A stretch of 64,000 nt of DNA from Mermis nigrescens (GCA_036768485.1 JAVLUZ010000725.1:62001-126000); one strand, 5' to 3'. Shown: positions 12,701 to 23,129, counted from the first letter of the stretch. The notes: generated from the letters alone by a model not told the origin. Translations and numbers: made by a program.

Positions 12701-15700
12701 AGTTCAAGTAAATTTTCTGGCACTTCAAGCAGAATTTTTAGTTTTCTGCATTGCTTTTCTCTGCAATGCACCAAAATTGATTGTTAAGTAACTAATAAAC
12801 AAGTTTGAAAAACTTACAGCGGAGTCGAGAACAACGTATTTTTTTGTATAAATAAACTTAATTTTTAAAAATTTCCAAGTTGTTTCTGCTTTTCTAAAAG
12901 TTATTGTCAGGAAGTGCTTAAAAAACACCATTGTTCTTGCTTATCTCATAGTACCTATTTGTCGAAATATTTGACTTTAAAATTTTCGTCAACTCAATTC
13001 AGAAGGTCAGCTATGTGCCTGTTTATTATTGCAGCTGCAAACCACAGGTCAGCAGCACACCTTGGCATGAGGGGTTTAAGAGGGTATGTACCCCCAGAAA
13101 CCAAAATAACCCCCTGAATTCCATTTTTTAAATTTTTTTCGTTTTTTTCGCAATTTTTTAATGCCAATGGATAGTGCTCGATGAGAAACGTTGAAAAATA
13201 GTGTTTTTTCGCCACATCACCATAGGTGGGTGGCACCACACCTGGGCGTGAAGGGGTTTGGGGGCTATGCACGTCCCCCCTTCCCCGAGAAACCAAAATA
13301 CTCCCAGAAACCAAAATTCCCCCCAGATTTCATTTTTTAAATTTTTTTGTTTTTTTTTCGCAATTTTTTGATGCCAATGGATAGTGCTCGATGAGAAACG
13401 TTGAAAAATAGTGTTTTATTGCCATAACACCATTTTTAAGGCCATTTTTTGACCTTTGAAAAATCTTGCACCCTCCCCAGAATTTTGGTGCTGCCCACGT
13501 ATGGGTGACACCAAAGTTCTGGAAGATGCAAAATTTTTTCAAAAGTCAACGAATGGCCTTAAAAATGGTGGTATGGATGGCAGAAAAACACCATTTCCCA
13601 ACGTTTCTCATAGAGCACTGTCCATCGGCATCAAAAAATTGCAAGGAAAAACAAAAAAATTTCAAAAATTGAATTCTGAGGGGGGTATTTTGGTTTCTGG
13701 GTGGGTGCATACCATATGTGGGCGGCACTAAAGCTCTGGGGGTGCAAGATTCTTTCAAAGGTCAAAAAATGGCCTAAAAATTGTGGTATGGCGAAAAAAC
13801 ACCATTCTTCAACGTTTCTCATCGAGCACTTTCAATTGGCATCAAAAAATTGCGGAAAAAAACAGAAAAATTTCAAAACTTGAATTCTGGGGGTACTTTG
13901 TTTCCTAGGGAGGGTATTTTGGTTTCCTGGGAATATTTTGGTTTCTGGGGGTATTTTGGTTACTGGGGGGATTTTGGTTTATGGGTTTATGGGGGGTGCA
14001 TACCCCCGAACCCCCCCCCACTCACGCCCAGGTATGCATACCACCATTTTAAGGCCATTTTTTGACCTTCTAAAAATCTTGCATCCCCATATTTTTGGTG
14101 CCGCCCCCTATGGTCAGCAGGACTGTGCCGGTAAACTGACTGACAACGGAATGTTAGTTTTGTGTTTTTCTTTTTATATTGCTATATTTTATACTACTAT
14201 GTCAACAATTTAGGAACCTTCCCATTTACAATTTCCTTTACTTTAAAGCTTATATTTGACGATTAGAGACTAAGACGAAAGACGTACTATTTAATTTCTT
14301 TTTACAACTCAATGGTAATCGAAATTTCGGCATAACTATTAAGTGAATGCACAATAGGCGTGTTTTAATGGTCTCTGATATAATGCATTCGCAGTTTATT
14401 TTGATTCAAAGAAAAATAAGGTAGTTACAAATAAAGATAAGACTGAACGTATTCCTTGTGGCAATTAACTTTTATCTCTACTCACATTTCCGGCTACATT
14501 GATAACACCGATGTTGTAGCCAAATATGAATGACGAACCAAGTCCGGCAGCCAACACTGATAATATCAACCATCCGGTGATTCGACCATTAGAAATATAC
14601 TAGCATGAGAGCGCATATGCACGTGTTCTCGACACATTGCACGCATCAGTGAGAAAAATCTTCAACATTTTCACCTATTATACCGCTAACGAGTTGCGAT
14701 CATACCTGGGCGTGGGGAGGGGGGCCTTTTGGGGGGCATGCACCCCCCAGAAACCAAAAATCCCCCAAAATTAAATTTTTGAATTTTTTTGTTTTTTTCG
14801 CAATTTTTTGATGCCAATGGACAGTGCTCGATGAGAAACGTTGAAAAATGGTGTTTTTTCGCCATACCACTATTTTAAAGGCCATTTTTTGACCTTTGAA
14901 AAAATCTTGCACCCACACCCCAGAGCTTTAATGCCGCCCAAATATGTTTGCGATGAATGCATGTAGCTTGGCATGGATTTTGAGCTTTATCGTCATACAC
15001 CAATTCGCACGAATAAGAGAAAAAGTTATGGGAAATATGTGAAGTCCGGGATTCGCTGCATTTAATGATTGAGGAGTTGTATGAGAATAGCAATTTCGAT
15101 TTTTATTTTTTTGTTGTTGCCTCCAAAGTACTTTAAACTTGAAAAGAGCATAGAGAATGTCATTACTTATGCTTTACATACGATTTTACGCATGCGAAGA
15201 AGACCCCCTCTTACATGTACGAGCATGTGCACCATAATAAAATGGATTTGACTATAAAGTAGTTCTACGCATCCTTTTAGAACTAACGTCAGTACGTAAG
15301 CGGGCAGTTAAAATCTAAAGCAAACGAAATCGTGATTCAGCTAATCAAGTCAGCGTTTCTTAGACCTTTTAAATTAACAAATTAAATGTTTCAAAGTCTT
15401 ACATGCAAGCATTGCGAGACTTTTATTCGGCTACATCATCACACGTGAAATATTAAAAAAGTCGTGAACGATTTCATGCCGAAAGCGATAAGTGCACATA
15501 AAAAATGAAGATTTTTGCAATCAATTACAGAATGGAACTGTAATACCAACATGTTTTTCACCCCGAAAAGCGAGACGAACGGTATCGTAAGTAAGCAATC
15601 GAAATATAGTCAAGAGTTTAGCAGTGAGCCAGAACTCACTTGAGAAAAATTTCTATAAATTATGAAAACTTAGCCCTTAATCAAAAATAATTGTGATTAA

Positions 15701-18700
15701 GAAGCAGTTTTTTGTACAAGACAAAAGTTTTGAGGCACGTACAAAGATTTTTGGAGCCATCTTTGTGCAATGTACATAGACTTGTTGGGACAAAGTGATA
15801 GTAATTTTAATGCTTTTTTAAAAATTTTATGCAAAATTTAATAAAAAATTTTCGATCGTAATAGCAATCTACTTAGCTCCAAGCGCGGGCATTAAACACT
15901 CCAAAATCTATCTTTGTATAATTTCAAGTATCTTTGTACAGACTAAAACATCTCTTCATCTGCCTCTACTGTTTTGAAGATTTTATACAGAAAATTAAAA
16001 GTATTTGACAACTTTGCACCGTTTTCTGCCATTTAAAGATAATATTGACTTTTTATATTTGTGTTGCATTGAAATCATAAGCGACTTGGTGTCTAGTACA
16101 AGATTCAGTCAGCATATTGCAATCGCTGTATTATTTCTGATTGTGTAACAAGTTATTTTAGCTGTCTGAGTCGATTTTTATGTGTAAATTCACCCAGACT
16201 CAAAAAATTTCAGCGCTCCGTGCTGAACTAATATAATCAGCTAAATTTAGGTTGAGGTAACTTTTTATAAAGCGTGCGGGTCGCGGATAACAGACTAGTA
16301 TCATGTGAAAATGTGTACATTCAATAGTATATTTATACATTTCATGTACAACATATTTTTCGCTCGTACAAAGGCTTTTCCGGAGATTTAAACATGTACA
16401 AGGAGGCTCGAACAAAAAACAGTGTTAGGAAGCATTGAATTATAAGACATGAAATAGTCCCAGTCGGCACAACACTGTTTTATGATAGAGCTCCTTCTCG
16501 GATTTTTAAAGCGGTTGCGCGTCTTGATAAGCAAAAATTCAAATGCCTCGAAAAGAGCGATATCTAAACTAGTCATAAGATGGCGCGTGAGTTCGATATT
16601 CCTAATAATATGCTAAATCTTCAGATAAAACATTGAATTTCGTGGCAAAATATCTATAAATGACGCACATAACATTTTCCAAACTGAGATCCCGCTTAAA
16701 TTACTAGTACTTCACCCTCAGTCAAAAAAGCATAGAAAACGTATGTTTAAGCACATATTCTCTTATTTTTAGCAGCTAGCTACGAGCGTTGAAAATGGAT
16801 TCTATTAAGATTACACACATCATGTCTCCTTGCAAGAAATGACAGCTGCAATTATTTATGTGACTAGAGCAAGTGAAAAAAAATTTCCGCATTTAAGCAT
16901 CAAACATTGTTTGCTATGTAAATAAACTGTCCTTAGCTTCGAAGTCAATAATACGATCGGACCAATATTTACGCCTTCCCTCATGTGTTTCTTTTTTAAG
17001 CTGTTCCTGCACAAAGCTGACGGGAATAAAATAACGTCGTGAACTTGAAATGAAGCATAGCAGTAAACAGTATAGCATTCGCTAACTCAGTACGCTCTGA
17101 AGAACATAAATCAATATTATTTGGACCTTTTAAAGACATAAGATTTTAGAAATAAGGAACGTAAAGTCTTGCAATTAGCCACGATCCAACTGAAATTCAA
17201 TGGCAGCTTAAGCCTAGCTAGGTTTAGAGAATTTTGACTGCAAGTTGATTAAGACTATTATTGGTTTGACGTCAATAAAACGTTATTTACCGCAATAGCA
17301 ACATAAACAAAAGAGCACGTGAGTGCGCTAGTGTCAGGCATTAAATGCAATGCATATTGAGCGGAAGGAAAATTAGCATATGTTGACTAAAGCAAGAAAT
17401 CGGCAAACCAAGGAATATGATTTACGAAGCTTGACCTAACAAACAAGCTGATTTATAGACAGTCAGGAAAAAGACCCATATCCAGAATTCAGCCAAGCGA
17501 GGGAAAAGCGAACCCAACATAAGTTGGTTTATATCCAGGAAAATTCGCCGGGATAGCTAGCAAAAAGCGCATTTTTCGACGTTTTCCGACATGCTCTTTA
17601 CATTAGGGTCAAAAAGTTAAAACTTTTCGGAAAAACTTTTATCTCACTCGAAAAGCTATAACAAGTGTCATTTTTTGGTCGTGCTTGAGCCAAAATTATG
17701 GAAAATACTTCATATATGGCGAAAAGCTCTGAAAGTTTGAAGATTTTACGACAATGCTACGCAATTTTTCATCTTCCTGTACATTATCCTATCTTCAATA
17801 TTTTAAATAAGGCACCGGCCAGGAAAATAATCTCATCAAATTACATTACAAGATGGTATGCAGCGTGCACTATAATTTATATCAATGAATACAATGTAAA
17901 ATTAGCCCATGTCAAATAGGAATCCTTAATCAATAAGGTGTCATATTGTTACAAGACAGATGAATTCTGTAGGCATCTGGTCAGACTAAAACTGAGGTAG
18001 ATCCTATTCAAATTACACAAGTTCGAAAATTTATAAATTATTTTTTGAAAAAAAGTAATACTACCAATATAACTGGCGGCCGGAGATGATGTCTTTATTA
18101 TAATTGCCCTAAACCGCTAGATATTATAAATGTAATTTTTAAGTTTTTTCAATGCCTTTAGTCATCTCCCAGGCCGGTGTAGCTCGATAAAACTGGAAAG
18201 TTTAATCTATTTACACCCCGTTGGTCAATATTGATGGTAAGTAAGCATGTGCTAGCCAGTTTTCTTATGCATGATTCCAGACCGTTCGTGACTTACCTGT
18301 CAGGCAGCAACAAAACCTATTTACCTCATTTAAAGAGGACTAAATCTAGACTGCGGTAATGGGAAAGTATTGAAAAAATTTGGCTTATCTACGTTAATCA
18401 TGTAAGCGCTCACACATGTGAAATCAATCGAAAAATTTATTATTACAGACAAAACCTCAAACATGTGTATGTGTATTCTTGTTAATTGAAAGAAAGGGTT
18501 TAAAACCACTGGTTACTGGCTTCCGCATAATGCCGATCTTTTAATAAAAGCTGAAAAGCGTGCTATTTCACACGCATTTGCTATGTGTTGTTTTAGCAAC
18601 TTTTAAGCGGTGCTCGCAAAGAAGTCGGTTTTTGAACCTATTCATTCAATTCGAATCATTTTTCCATGTTTACGTTTCTGGACAGAAATAAATGCAGAAA

Positions 18701-20132
18701 AGGTCGCAAGATGCTAATTTTTCGAATGTATTAACGTTTTCAGGCCTAAAAAGAGCGCTTTAGAGAGATTCATCGAGGCAACTCGCCGAATTCGCAGAAT
18801 GTAATTAGTAAAGCTGCACCGGCCGCCTTTTTACCAGGGCCGGGACCGGAGCATGGAAACATACCATTTTATGTGGTCATATGACATCCCCATACTGGCA
18901 TTTGTTATGTAATATGTGTGCCCAGCTCTTTTTTATCAGATATATCAATAAAGTCTTCATAAAAGTAATAATTTAGTAATGATAATAACATATTGATTTA
19001 ATAATAAATCAAAATAACTTTAATTGCCTACTATGCGTAGCACCACCACACCACTCCAGGAAAGATTATATTTAGTTTAAAATTTTATCTTTCCTGTGGT
19101 GAATACTTGTAACTAGTAAAGTGGTTATTATTATATTATAGCCTTCATCACTAAGTTTTTAGCTTTTTAATTATGCAAGTGATACTTTTGACATTAAACC
19201 AAGAATTTGATGAAGCATCGCACGATAATGATTTAATTTTTATTTACAACTTCATGCAGCGGCGAGATACATAGTGAAATGCTCCCGCATCTATAAGAGA
19301 TGCAAGCAGACGCGCATGCGGGGGTCCGGGGGAATAGGGGATTCAATGGGATAAATATAAGGCCAGAAACAGACAAAAATCGACGCTTTTCCGCGAAAAT
19401 TACTGCAGTCTATCCGCTTTTCAAACCTTTCTATCTTTTAGCTCGAAAAAGCTCTATGACCCCCTAAACCAGACTGATCCCACCCAGAGTCCAGACCATA
19501 AATGCGATGCAAATTCAACTCTGGCTGAAAGTACTCAACACCATTCAACGAAGATTGTTAGGTGCAAACTTGTTGGCTTGATTGATTGAACTAAGCACGA
19601 ATTCCATCCGTCATAATCTGACCTATGATATTACCGTTTCAGTGAAGAGGGAAAACCCCATATTTATAAGATGACTTGAATAATTTTTATTCGTCTAAAA
19701 AAATTAGCTCAATAAAACATTAATTTGACATAGTAAAACCAAAAAATATCAGACGTCGTCAGGTAATAGAAAGCCTTTCGTTAAATCACAATCTTACAAT
19801 GGCTGACAAATGGTACTAGTCTAGTAGAATGAAATCTGAATGTCCTGTAGCACAAAATATTGCAAGTTAACGTAATGAAGTAATTGAAGTAAATATGTAC
19901 AAAGCAATTAGAGTGAAAAACAATAAACGAAGTAAAATAAGATGATACATCAAAAGAAAAATTAGAATAAGGCAAAATAAAAATCAAATAAATTGAATAA
20001 ATGAACTAGAGAAAAATTGCATACATTAAGCAGTTCTTCCTTTTTTGAGGATCCGCGATTCAATGAATTGGCAGCTTCCTGTTGAAGCAATTGGCCATCG
20101 CGCTTCGAAGTCTGATCAGGGTTGCTTGACAT
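711..20132 (-). CDS. GLUT/SLC2-family sugar transporter, 5' portion, seven exons (partial gene)
   Basis: This is the span of a facilitative hexose transporter (major facilitator superfamily, plasma membrane) read on the minus strand. Coding exons are 20132-20025, 14599-14486, 7073-6847, 4698-4574, 3167-2997, 2582-2475 and 799-711. They total 942 nt, or 314 codons, with every junction in phase and canonical GT..AG introns. Family signatures appear in order: TM1 with FGYNIGVIN (about residues 62-70), DRFGRK after TM2 (146-151), GR before TM4 (183-184), PMYLTEIAPVNYRG (199-212) and PFCPESPK (263-270), then the start of the central cytoplasmic loop. GLUT proteins are usually about 490-520 residues, so TM7-12 and the C-terminus lie beyond base 1. 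Introns run from 0.4 to 7.4 kb and are packed with transposons. Family assignment is secure; substrate (glucose or other hexose) is inferred from the family. Confidence 0.9.
999..1619 (+). mobile_element. hAT-like MITE (GGCGGAT family), complete
   Basis: The 621-bp element starts CAGGAGCGGATTTAAGG and ends AGATCCGCCACTC. It is flanked by a perfect 8-bp target duplication CACGGAAT (991-998 and 1620-1627). An internal GGCGCTACGCGCC-type palindrome is present. It lies in the GLUT exon 6-7 intron and provides the empty site for comparison with the copy at 7347-8414. Confidence 0.85.
1628..2474. other. Intron sequence, mostly unique
   Basis: This is AT-rich intron of the GLUT gene between exons 6 and 7. 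It has a minus-strand open stretch at 2218-2436 with no recognisable similarity. I see no other element. Confidence 0.6.
2475..2582 (-). CDS. GLUT exon 6: TM6 and PESP motif
   Basis: A pyrimidine-rich acceptor (ending CCTCCGTTTTAG|) precedes (A)LTIVPSIWQLLTMPFCPESP followed by KYLLITKGQHDNARN, ending G|GTGAAC. PESPK is the GLUT PESPR-type signature at the end of TM6. Phase 1 at both ends agrees with exons 5 and 7. Confidence 0.92.
2997..3167 (-). CDS. GLUT exon 5: TM4-TM5-TM6 start
   Basis: The exon reads LTSGLAPMYLTEIAPVNYRG and continues through GSVNQLMVCVAILVANILGF to KLWPYLL. It contains the PMYLxEIxPxxxRG sugar-porter signature. The acceptor is AATACAG| and the donor CTTG|GTAAGAG is near consensus. 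The open frame extends into the flanking introns but is not transporter-like there. Confidence 0.93.
3445..3850 (+). mobile_element. hAT-like TTTGTAC-family element, right end truncated
   Basis: It starts CACGGTTTTTTTG and carries the family's repeated tgtacaaag motif and two GGCGCTTCGCGCC palindromes (3591-3603, 3678-3690). It ends abruptly within the ttttagggaccat subterminal motif, without the terminal repeat. It is inserted in the GLUT exon 4-5 intron. Confidence 0.7.
4574..4698 (-). CDS. GLUT exon 4: TM3 to TM4
   Basis: After acceptor TTGTTTCAG| the frame reads (R)KGGMLLNNILTFIAGLLMFF, a short loop, then LLLGRLLVGVNC, and ends in G|GTAAAA. It matches the GLUT TM3-TM4 block, including the conserved GR pair. 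It joins exon 3 in phase 2 and exon 5 in phase 1, where the split codon is GGA (Gly). Confidence 0.88.
5235..5460 (+). repeat. Dispersed repeat family C copy
   Basis: The GGGGATGGGGGATCTCCCC start, gatttttagccgtttttaggt core and C-tract before ctgaaaacgatcaggg match the copies at 59210-59452 and 402-565. It lies in the GLUT exon 3-4 intron. Confidence 0.6.
5461..6846. other. Intron with degraded repeat fragments
   Basis: This is GLUT intron between exons 3 and 4. Around 6500-6725 there is a partial copy of the CATACATG family (shared phrases such as gacgtgtacacatcg and a C-rich block ending in cccgtactg). The rest is AT-rich with no recognised feature. Confidence 0.5.
6847..7073 (-). CDS. 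GLUT exon 3: extracellular loop 1 and TM2
   Basis: The exon encodes 75 residues plus two bases. It begins TIKRWIANSL, carries two N-glycosylation sequons (NLTE and NLTD) in loop 1, then TM2 (TSIWSLVGGLFPLGAMFGGL) and ends in ADRFG plus AG. The donor is GGCAG|GTTGAA. The next exon supplies the A of the AGA codon, restoring the conserved DRFGRK motif. The acceptor GTTTAG| has a weak pyrimidine tract. Confidence 0.88.
7347..8414 (-). mobile_element. hAT-like MITE (GGCGGAT family) interrupted by a second element
   Basis: It starts CAGTGGCGGATCTAGG and ends TTAAATCCGCCCCTG. It is flanked by a perfect 8-bp duplication TCTGGCAG (7339-7346, 8415-8422). It is colinear, inverted, with the element at 999-1619 except for a 444-bp insertion plus duplicated target at 7785-8228. 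It is itself inserted at the edge of the long repeat that begins at 8423. Confidence 0.88.
7785..8228 (-). mobile_element. hAT-like TTTGTAC-family element, nested
   Basis: The 444-bp insertion starts CAGTGTTTTTTGTAC and ends ACAAAAAAACCGTG, flanked by CTTCCAGG (7777-7784) and CTTCCGAG (8229-8236). The uninterrupted target is visible in the sister element near 1186-1195. It carries the GGCGC..GCGCC palindromes and the tgtacaaag repeats of this family. Confidence 0.88.
8423..10617 (+). repeat. Long dispersed non-coding repeat (TTTACAC family), outer part
   Basis: About 2.2 kb with recurring phrases (gtgtaaagtt, ccggttatgagtc, caatattgcg) forming a degenerate tandem of roughly 220-250 bp units. 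It matches 49403-51240 in the same orientation and 44693-47787 in reverse, down to the flanking gatagataat and ttgtcttgttta motifs. A TTTGTAC-family element is inserted at 9247-9665. There is no coding potential in any frame. Confidence 0.75.
9247..9665 (-). mobile_element. hAT-like TTTGTAC-family element in the long repeat
   Basis: It starts near tggttttttgtacatgg, carries the GGCGCCAAGCGCC palindrome at about 9526-9538, and ends near gccgaataccaaaata. The terminal repeats are decayed, so the boundaries are approximate. The corresponding position in the other copies of the long repeat lacks it. Confidence 0.7.
11208..11757 (+). mobile_element. TATAGTCTGTTTCA MITE carrying a tRNA-like sequence
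   Basis: The 550-bp element has terminal inverted repeats TATAGTCTGTTTCAT and ATGAAACAGACTATA, extended by GAGAGCTTTTTCAG and CTGAAAAAGCTCTC. It carries a tRNA-like block on its minus strand. Homologues are at 30986-31528 and 37147-37538. Confidence 0.85.
11424..11493 (-). pseudogene. tRNA-like sequence inside a MITE
   Basis: An A-box-like TAGCGTAGTGGTAG and a B-box-like GGTTCGATTCC are correctly spaced. A D stem (GCGT/ACGT) and a near-complete anticodon stem (TGATT/AAGCA) can be drawn. The acceptor stem and outer T stem do not pair, so a functional tRNA is unlikely. An anticodon cannot be assigned with confidence. Confidence 0.6.
12044..12635 (+). mobile_element. hAT-like CATACATG-family element
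   Basis: It starts CATACATGATCTTGGG and ends AATTCCCATG, flanked by CCGATGGG (12036-12043) and CTGATGGG (12636-12643), 7 of 8 matching. It contains GGCACTTCGCGCC and a nested short element near 12092-12252 related to 62853-62992. Confidence 0.75.
13056..14112 (+). mobile_element. Compound hAT-like element, several units in one target duplication
   Basis: About five copies or part-copies of the 230-270 bp GGGCGGC family lie head to tail or inverted. Each contains the tgccaatggatagtgctcg / gagaaacgttgaaaaa core. One perfect 8-bp duplication GTCAGCAG (13048-13055 and 14113-14120) encloses the whole 1057-bp block. It starts CACACCTTGGCATG and ends CCGCCCCCTATG. Confidence 0.8.
14486..14599 (-). 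CDS. GLUT exon 2: TM1
   Basis: The 38 codons include GRITGWLILSVLAAGLGSSF and then IFGYNIGVIN, the TM1 block found in class I GLUTs. The acceptor is ATGCTAG| and the donor AAT|GTGAGT; both ends are phase 0. The exon lies next to a hAT-like insertion (14701-14946) whose left end is only about 100 bp upstream of the acceptor. Confidence 0.88.
14701..14946 (+). mobile_element. hAT-like GGGCGGC-family MITE
   Basis: The 246-bp element starts CATACCTGGGCGTGG and ends GCCGCCCAAATATG. Flanks GTTGCGAT (14693-14700) and TTTGCGAT (14947-14954) match at 7 of 8 bases. It sits just upstream of GLUT exon 2 within the intron. Confidence 0.85.
14955..20024. other. Long GLUT intron, mostly unique AT-rich sequence
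   Basis: This is intron between GLUT exons 1 and 2. Recognisable pieces are a TTTGTAC-family fragment at about 15705-15960, another short piece at 16325-16425, and a possible small inverted-repeat element at 18068-18180 (GGCCGGAGATGA / TCATCTCCCAGGCCGG). The remainder shows no gene or repeat that I can identify. Confidence 0.5.
20025..20132 (-). CDS. GLUT exon 1: initiator Met and cytosolic N-terminus
   Basis: The 36 codons run from the ATG at 20132-20130 to the donor AAT|GTATGC. The peptide is hydrophilic and low-complexity (starts MSSNPDQTSKRDGQLL), as expected for a cytosolic tail before TM1. The exon ends in phase 0 and the next exon starts in phase 0. There is no upstream in-frame ATG in the local open stretch, so this ATG is taken as the start. 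The exon has no diagnostic motif; the call rests on phase, composition and position, so an alternative first exon is possible. Confidence 0.65.
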
Positions 20133-20388
20133 TGATTTCGGATAATCTTTATTTGAATGCAAAAATAATCTTTTACTACCTGAGGTACATTAATCTTCAG
20201 AAAATGGAAGATATCTCTGAAAGAAAAGCTATATGCGAAAGGAGCACACTAGTGAAATCTATCAATTCGAAATTAATAGATATAATTATACAACTCAATG
20301 CTGTCTGTTTTGAGTTCAAAATAATACTGCTGCACGTACTTAATCGAGAATTACGCGGCTTGATACGAATTCACGATCATACATGCGT

Positions 20389-20458
20389 GCGCGCCCACAC
20401 ACATACACGCACAAACACAAACAAATACACAAACACGCATACACGCACGGCGCACGAA
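20389..20458. repeat. CA-rich microsatellite
   Basis: An irregular run of (CA)n with interspersed T, G and A steps (cacacacatacacgcac and similar). It lies about 250 bp upstream of the GLUT start codon. Confidence 0.8.
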
Positions 20459-21561
20459 AACCCACTATGAAATTTCAACCCTTCCCCAAAATTCCCATGC
20501 TGTGTACGTCTGTTTGCGACCCAAATAAAAATTACAGTCATCAATCAATAATCATACATATTACCACTGATAAATTAATTATAATAGTTCCGATTTTAGC
20601 CACTTGTCTGAGTCCAAATTTCTTTTAAACCCGTCAAAATTCTCATGTCGTTAAAGACTCGTTTTTGTGATTGAACGTGTCATTTTCATAGCGAAAATGC
20701 CAAAATATGTAAACGAATAATAAGTTGTTTTACATAGCTTGTGACAGCGCTCAAATGGTAAGCTGAGTAGGTATAGGTATCAAAAAATTGATAAAAGGTA
20801 AAACAACCAAATAGAGATGTCTATAACTACTTCATCATTATTCAGGCGCAGCTGCTTAAGATAATTCAACTCGCGCAAAAATTTTTATGCATTTGCATGT
20901 CAAATTTATGAAAAAGCACTAGAACAAAATGATTAGCGCACTCGTCATCAGCACATGAAAAATAGCGCCGCATTCAGTTATAATACGAAAAACGTTTCGC
21001 AGTATAATTCAAAATATTTCGGTGGATGAACAGTTTTCAATCAAACTTGTTTTCCGCGCCTTCTTTTAATACCTTATATATACGCGCTGGGTAAAAAACG
21101 AGACCAATCTGAAGCCTTTTGTGCGCATTTCTAGAAGTGCGCTTTTCTAGAAGTGTCCAACACTAAACTTATTCGCTCAACTAAGACTAATTTCTAAATG
21201 CTGCGGGTTTTCCGGGTCGGGCAGGCCACTGGAAAGTCCGAACAGCATCTCAGACGAAAATGTTTGTTTTCCTTCAACAAACATCCTCCGGGTCAAAGTT
21301 AAGGACTTCCTTAAAACCAAAAGCTTAGTTACCGCCAGTGTATCCTCCTAATGCCTTGAAACTAAGCAGTCATATGAACAATGACCAAGCGCGGGTTACG
21401 GGTTGGATTCTGCAGAAACTAGTTAAATAATATAGTATACTTAATAATACAGTTACAGTTCTAACAGTCCGGCATGCAGGCATGCACGGAATTTCAAACG
21501 GTGAAAGCGAAAAAGTTTTCATAAGTGCCTTTTTGGGTTCAAAAACGTTGGATACCATCGT
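20459..21561. other. Intergenic, upstream of the GLUT gene
   Basis: AT-rich sequence with a short CATACATG-family remnant near 20470-20510 (aaaattcccatgctgtg). A promoter would be expected hereabouts, but I see no clear TATA/initiator arrangement that I could defend. Confidence 0.4.
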
Positions 21562-22722
21562 ACATACACAGCACGAGAATTCTGGGGGTTGGAATTTTAA
21601 AGTGCCTTTTTGGGTCCTAAAAATGATAGTTAAGCGTCAAAAACATCGTTTTTTAGCGTTTCTGACGAATCTCTATCTTTCTAGAGCATAAAGCAGTGTT
21701 TTTTTTTGTACAAGGTCCGTTTGTACATGTACAAAGATGGTCCCCAAAAGTCTTTGTACATTTTGTACATGCAAATTTTTGTGTACTATACTATTGTACA
21801 GTAGCGATTTTAGTGTGGTTAAACAGGGTTTTCGATCTTTGGTAGTGTATTATAGCTAATTTCTGGGTTTCTGACGCCAAAAAATACTAAAAATTATCTG
21901 AAAACGGCGCGAAGCGCCGAAAAATGTTGACATTTTTCCATTCTAAATGCAAATTCTGCCATTTTAAAGATATATAGGACAAATAATTTATCAGTTCGGA
22001 GCGAAGCGCCGAAAATTGTGGGAATTTTACATCTTTTTACAGTTTTTGTCTTCCTAAAAATCTTTGTACATTTTGTACACACAAAATTTTTGGGCACTAT
22101 AATATGGTATAGCAGCGACTTTAGTGTGGTAAAAACAGAGTTCTCCAAATTTTCATAGTGTGTTTTAGCTAATTTCTGGGTCTCTAAGGGTAAAAATCAC
22201 TAAGAATCGTCTTAAAACGGCGCGAAGCGCCGAAAAATTTGACATTTTTACTTTTGAAATGCAATTTCTGCCATTATAAAGATATATAGAACACACAATT
22301 ACTCATTTCGGCGCGAAGCGCCGAAATTTTTCCGAATTTCAGACCTTTTTTGCAATTTTTGTCTTCCCAAAAATCTTTGTACATGTACAAAGACGGTCCC
22401 GAAAAGTCTTTGAACATCGGGAAAAATCTTTGCCGAGTACAAAAAAAAAACCGTGGCATAAAGACATAATAAAATTTCGAAAAAAACCAAAAAAACGAAT
22501 TGAACAAAAGGTAGTCAAAATATGAGTATAATGGCGCTGAGCGCCGAAAATTCCGCACTTTCGAGCAAACAGATAGAGAAAATCGCTTTAAAAAAGCATT
22601 TTTTTGACAAATTTTTGGATAATTTCTGAGAACTTTCAAAAAATCGCTTATTTAGGGAGGGTGAAAAATTCTTGAAGGGGGGTGAAAACTTTTCTGGGGG
22701 TGAAACCCCCTCAAGAACATGT
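21562..22722 (-). mobile_element. CATACATG-family element hosting a nested hAT-like element
   Basis: The left end reads CATACACAGCACGAGAATTC and the right end resembles the C-rich ctgggggtgaaaccccc start of this family. The uninterrupted relative is 27986-28393. Interrupted at 21694-22455. Outer target duplications were not resolved. Confidence 0.6.
21694..22455 (-). mobile_element. hAT-like TTTGTAC-family element with internal duplication
   Basis: It starts CAGTGTTTTTTTTTGTAC and ends AAAAACCGTG, with a perfect 8-bp duplication GCATAAAG (21686-21693, 22456-22463). At 762 bp it is longer than the 444-bp sister because the palindrome-bearing core (GGCGCGAAGCGCC) is present about twice. Confidence 0.9.
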
Positions 22723-22970
22723 ATAAATACCATATATACATGCACACGGTCAAAATTCTGGGGGTTAACTCTTTCGATACTGATTTTGAGCTGATGGCAC
22801 GCCTCTACATGATTTTGAGAACAAAAGTTGTAATAATACAACATTTTTCCTGCGCGCTTCGTGCCGAATAATTACTTATGTGCTTTTTACTCAAAAAGCG
22901 TCCAGTATTTTTCAATTTTCATTTTTTAAGTGTTAAAAAACGATAGAATGCAGTCAAAAAGGATTAAAAA

Positions 22971-23129
22971 CACTGTTTTCTTTTTTGTACAGAAAACTTC
23001 GATTTTTTTGTACAATCGAAAATCGGTCGAAAACTGCCTATACTTTGTGTACAAAGATGTACAAATATCGCTCCAAAATCTTTGTACGAGCCTCAAAATC
23101 TTTGTCCCGTACAAAAATAAAAAACAGTG
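22971..23129 (+). mobile_element. Short hAT-like MITE (CACTGTTTT ends)
   Basis: The 159-bp element starts CACTGTTTTCTTTTTTGTAC and ends GTACAAAAATAAAAAACAGTG minus its first base. It is flanked by a perfect 8-bp duplication ATTAAAAA (22963-22970, 23130-23137). It lacks the GGCGC palindrome core. Confidence 0.88.

Noticed and set aside
20045..20470. A 141-residue plus-strand frame
   Set aside because: Its first part is the antisense of GLUT exon 1 and its end is the CA-rich microsatellite.
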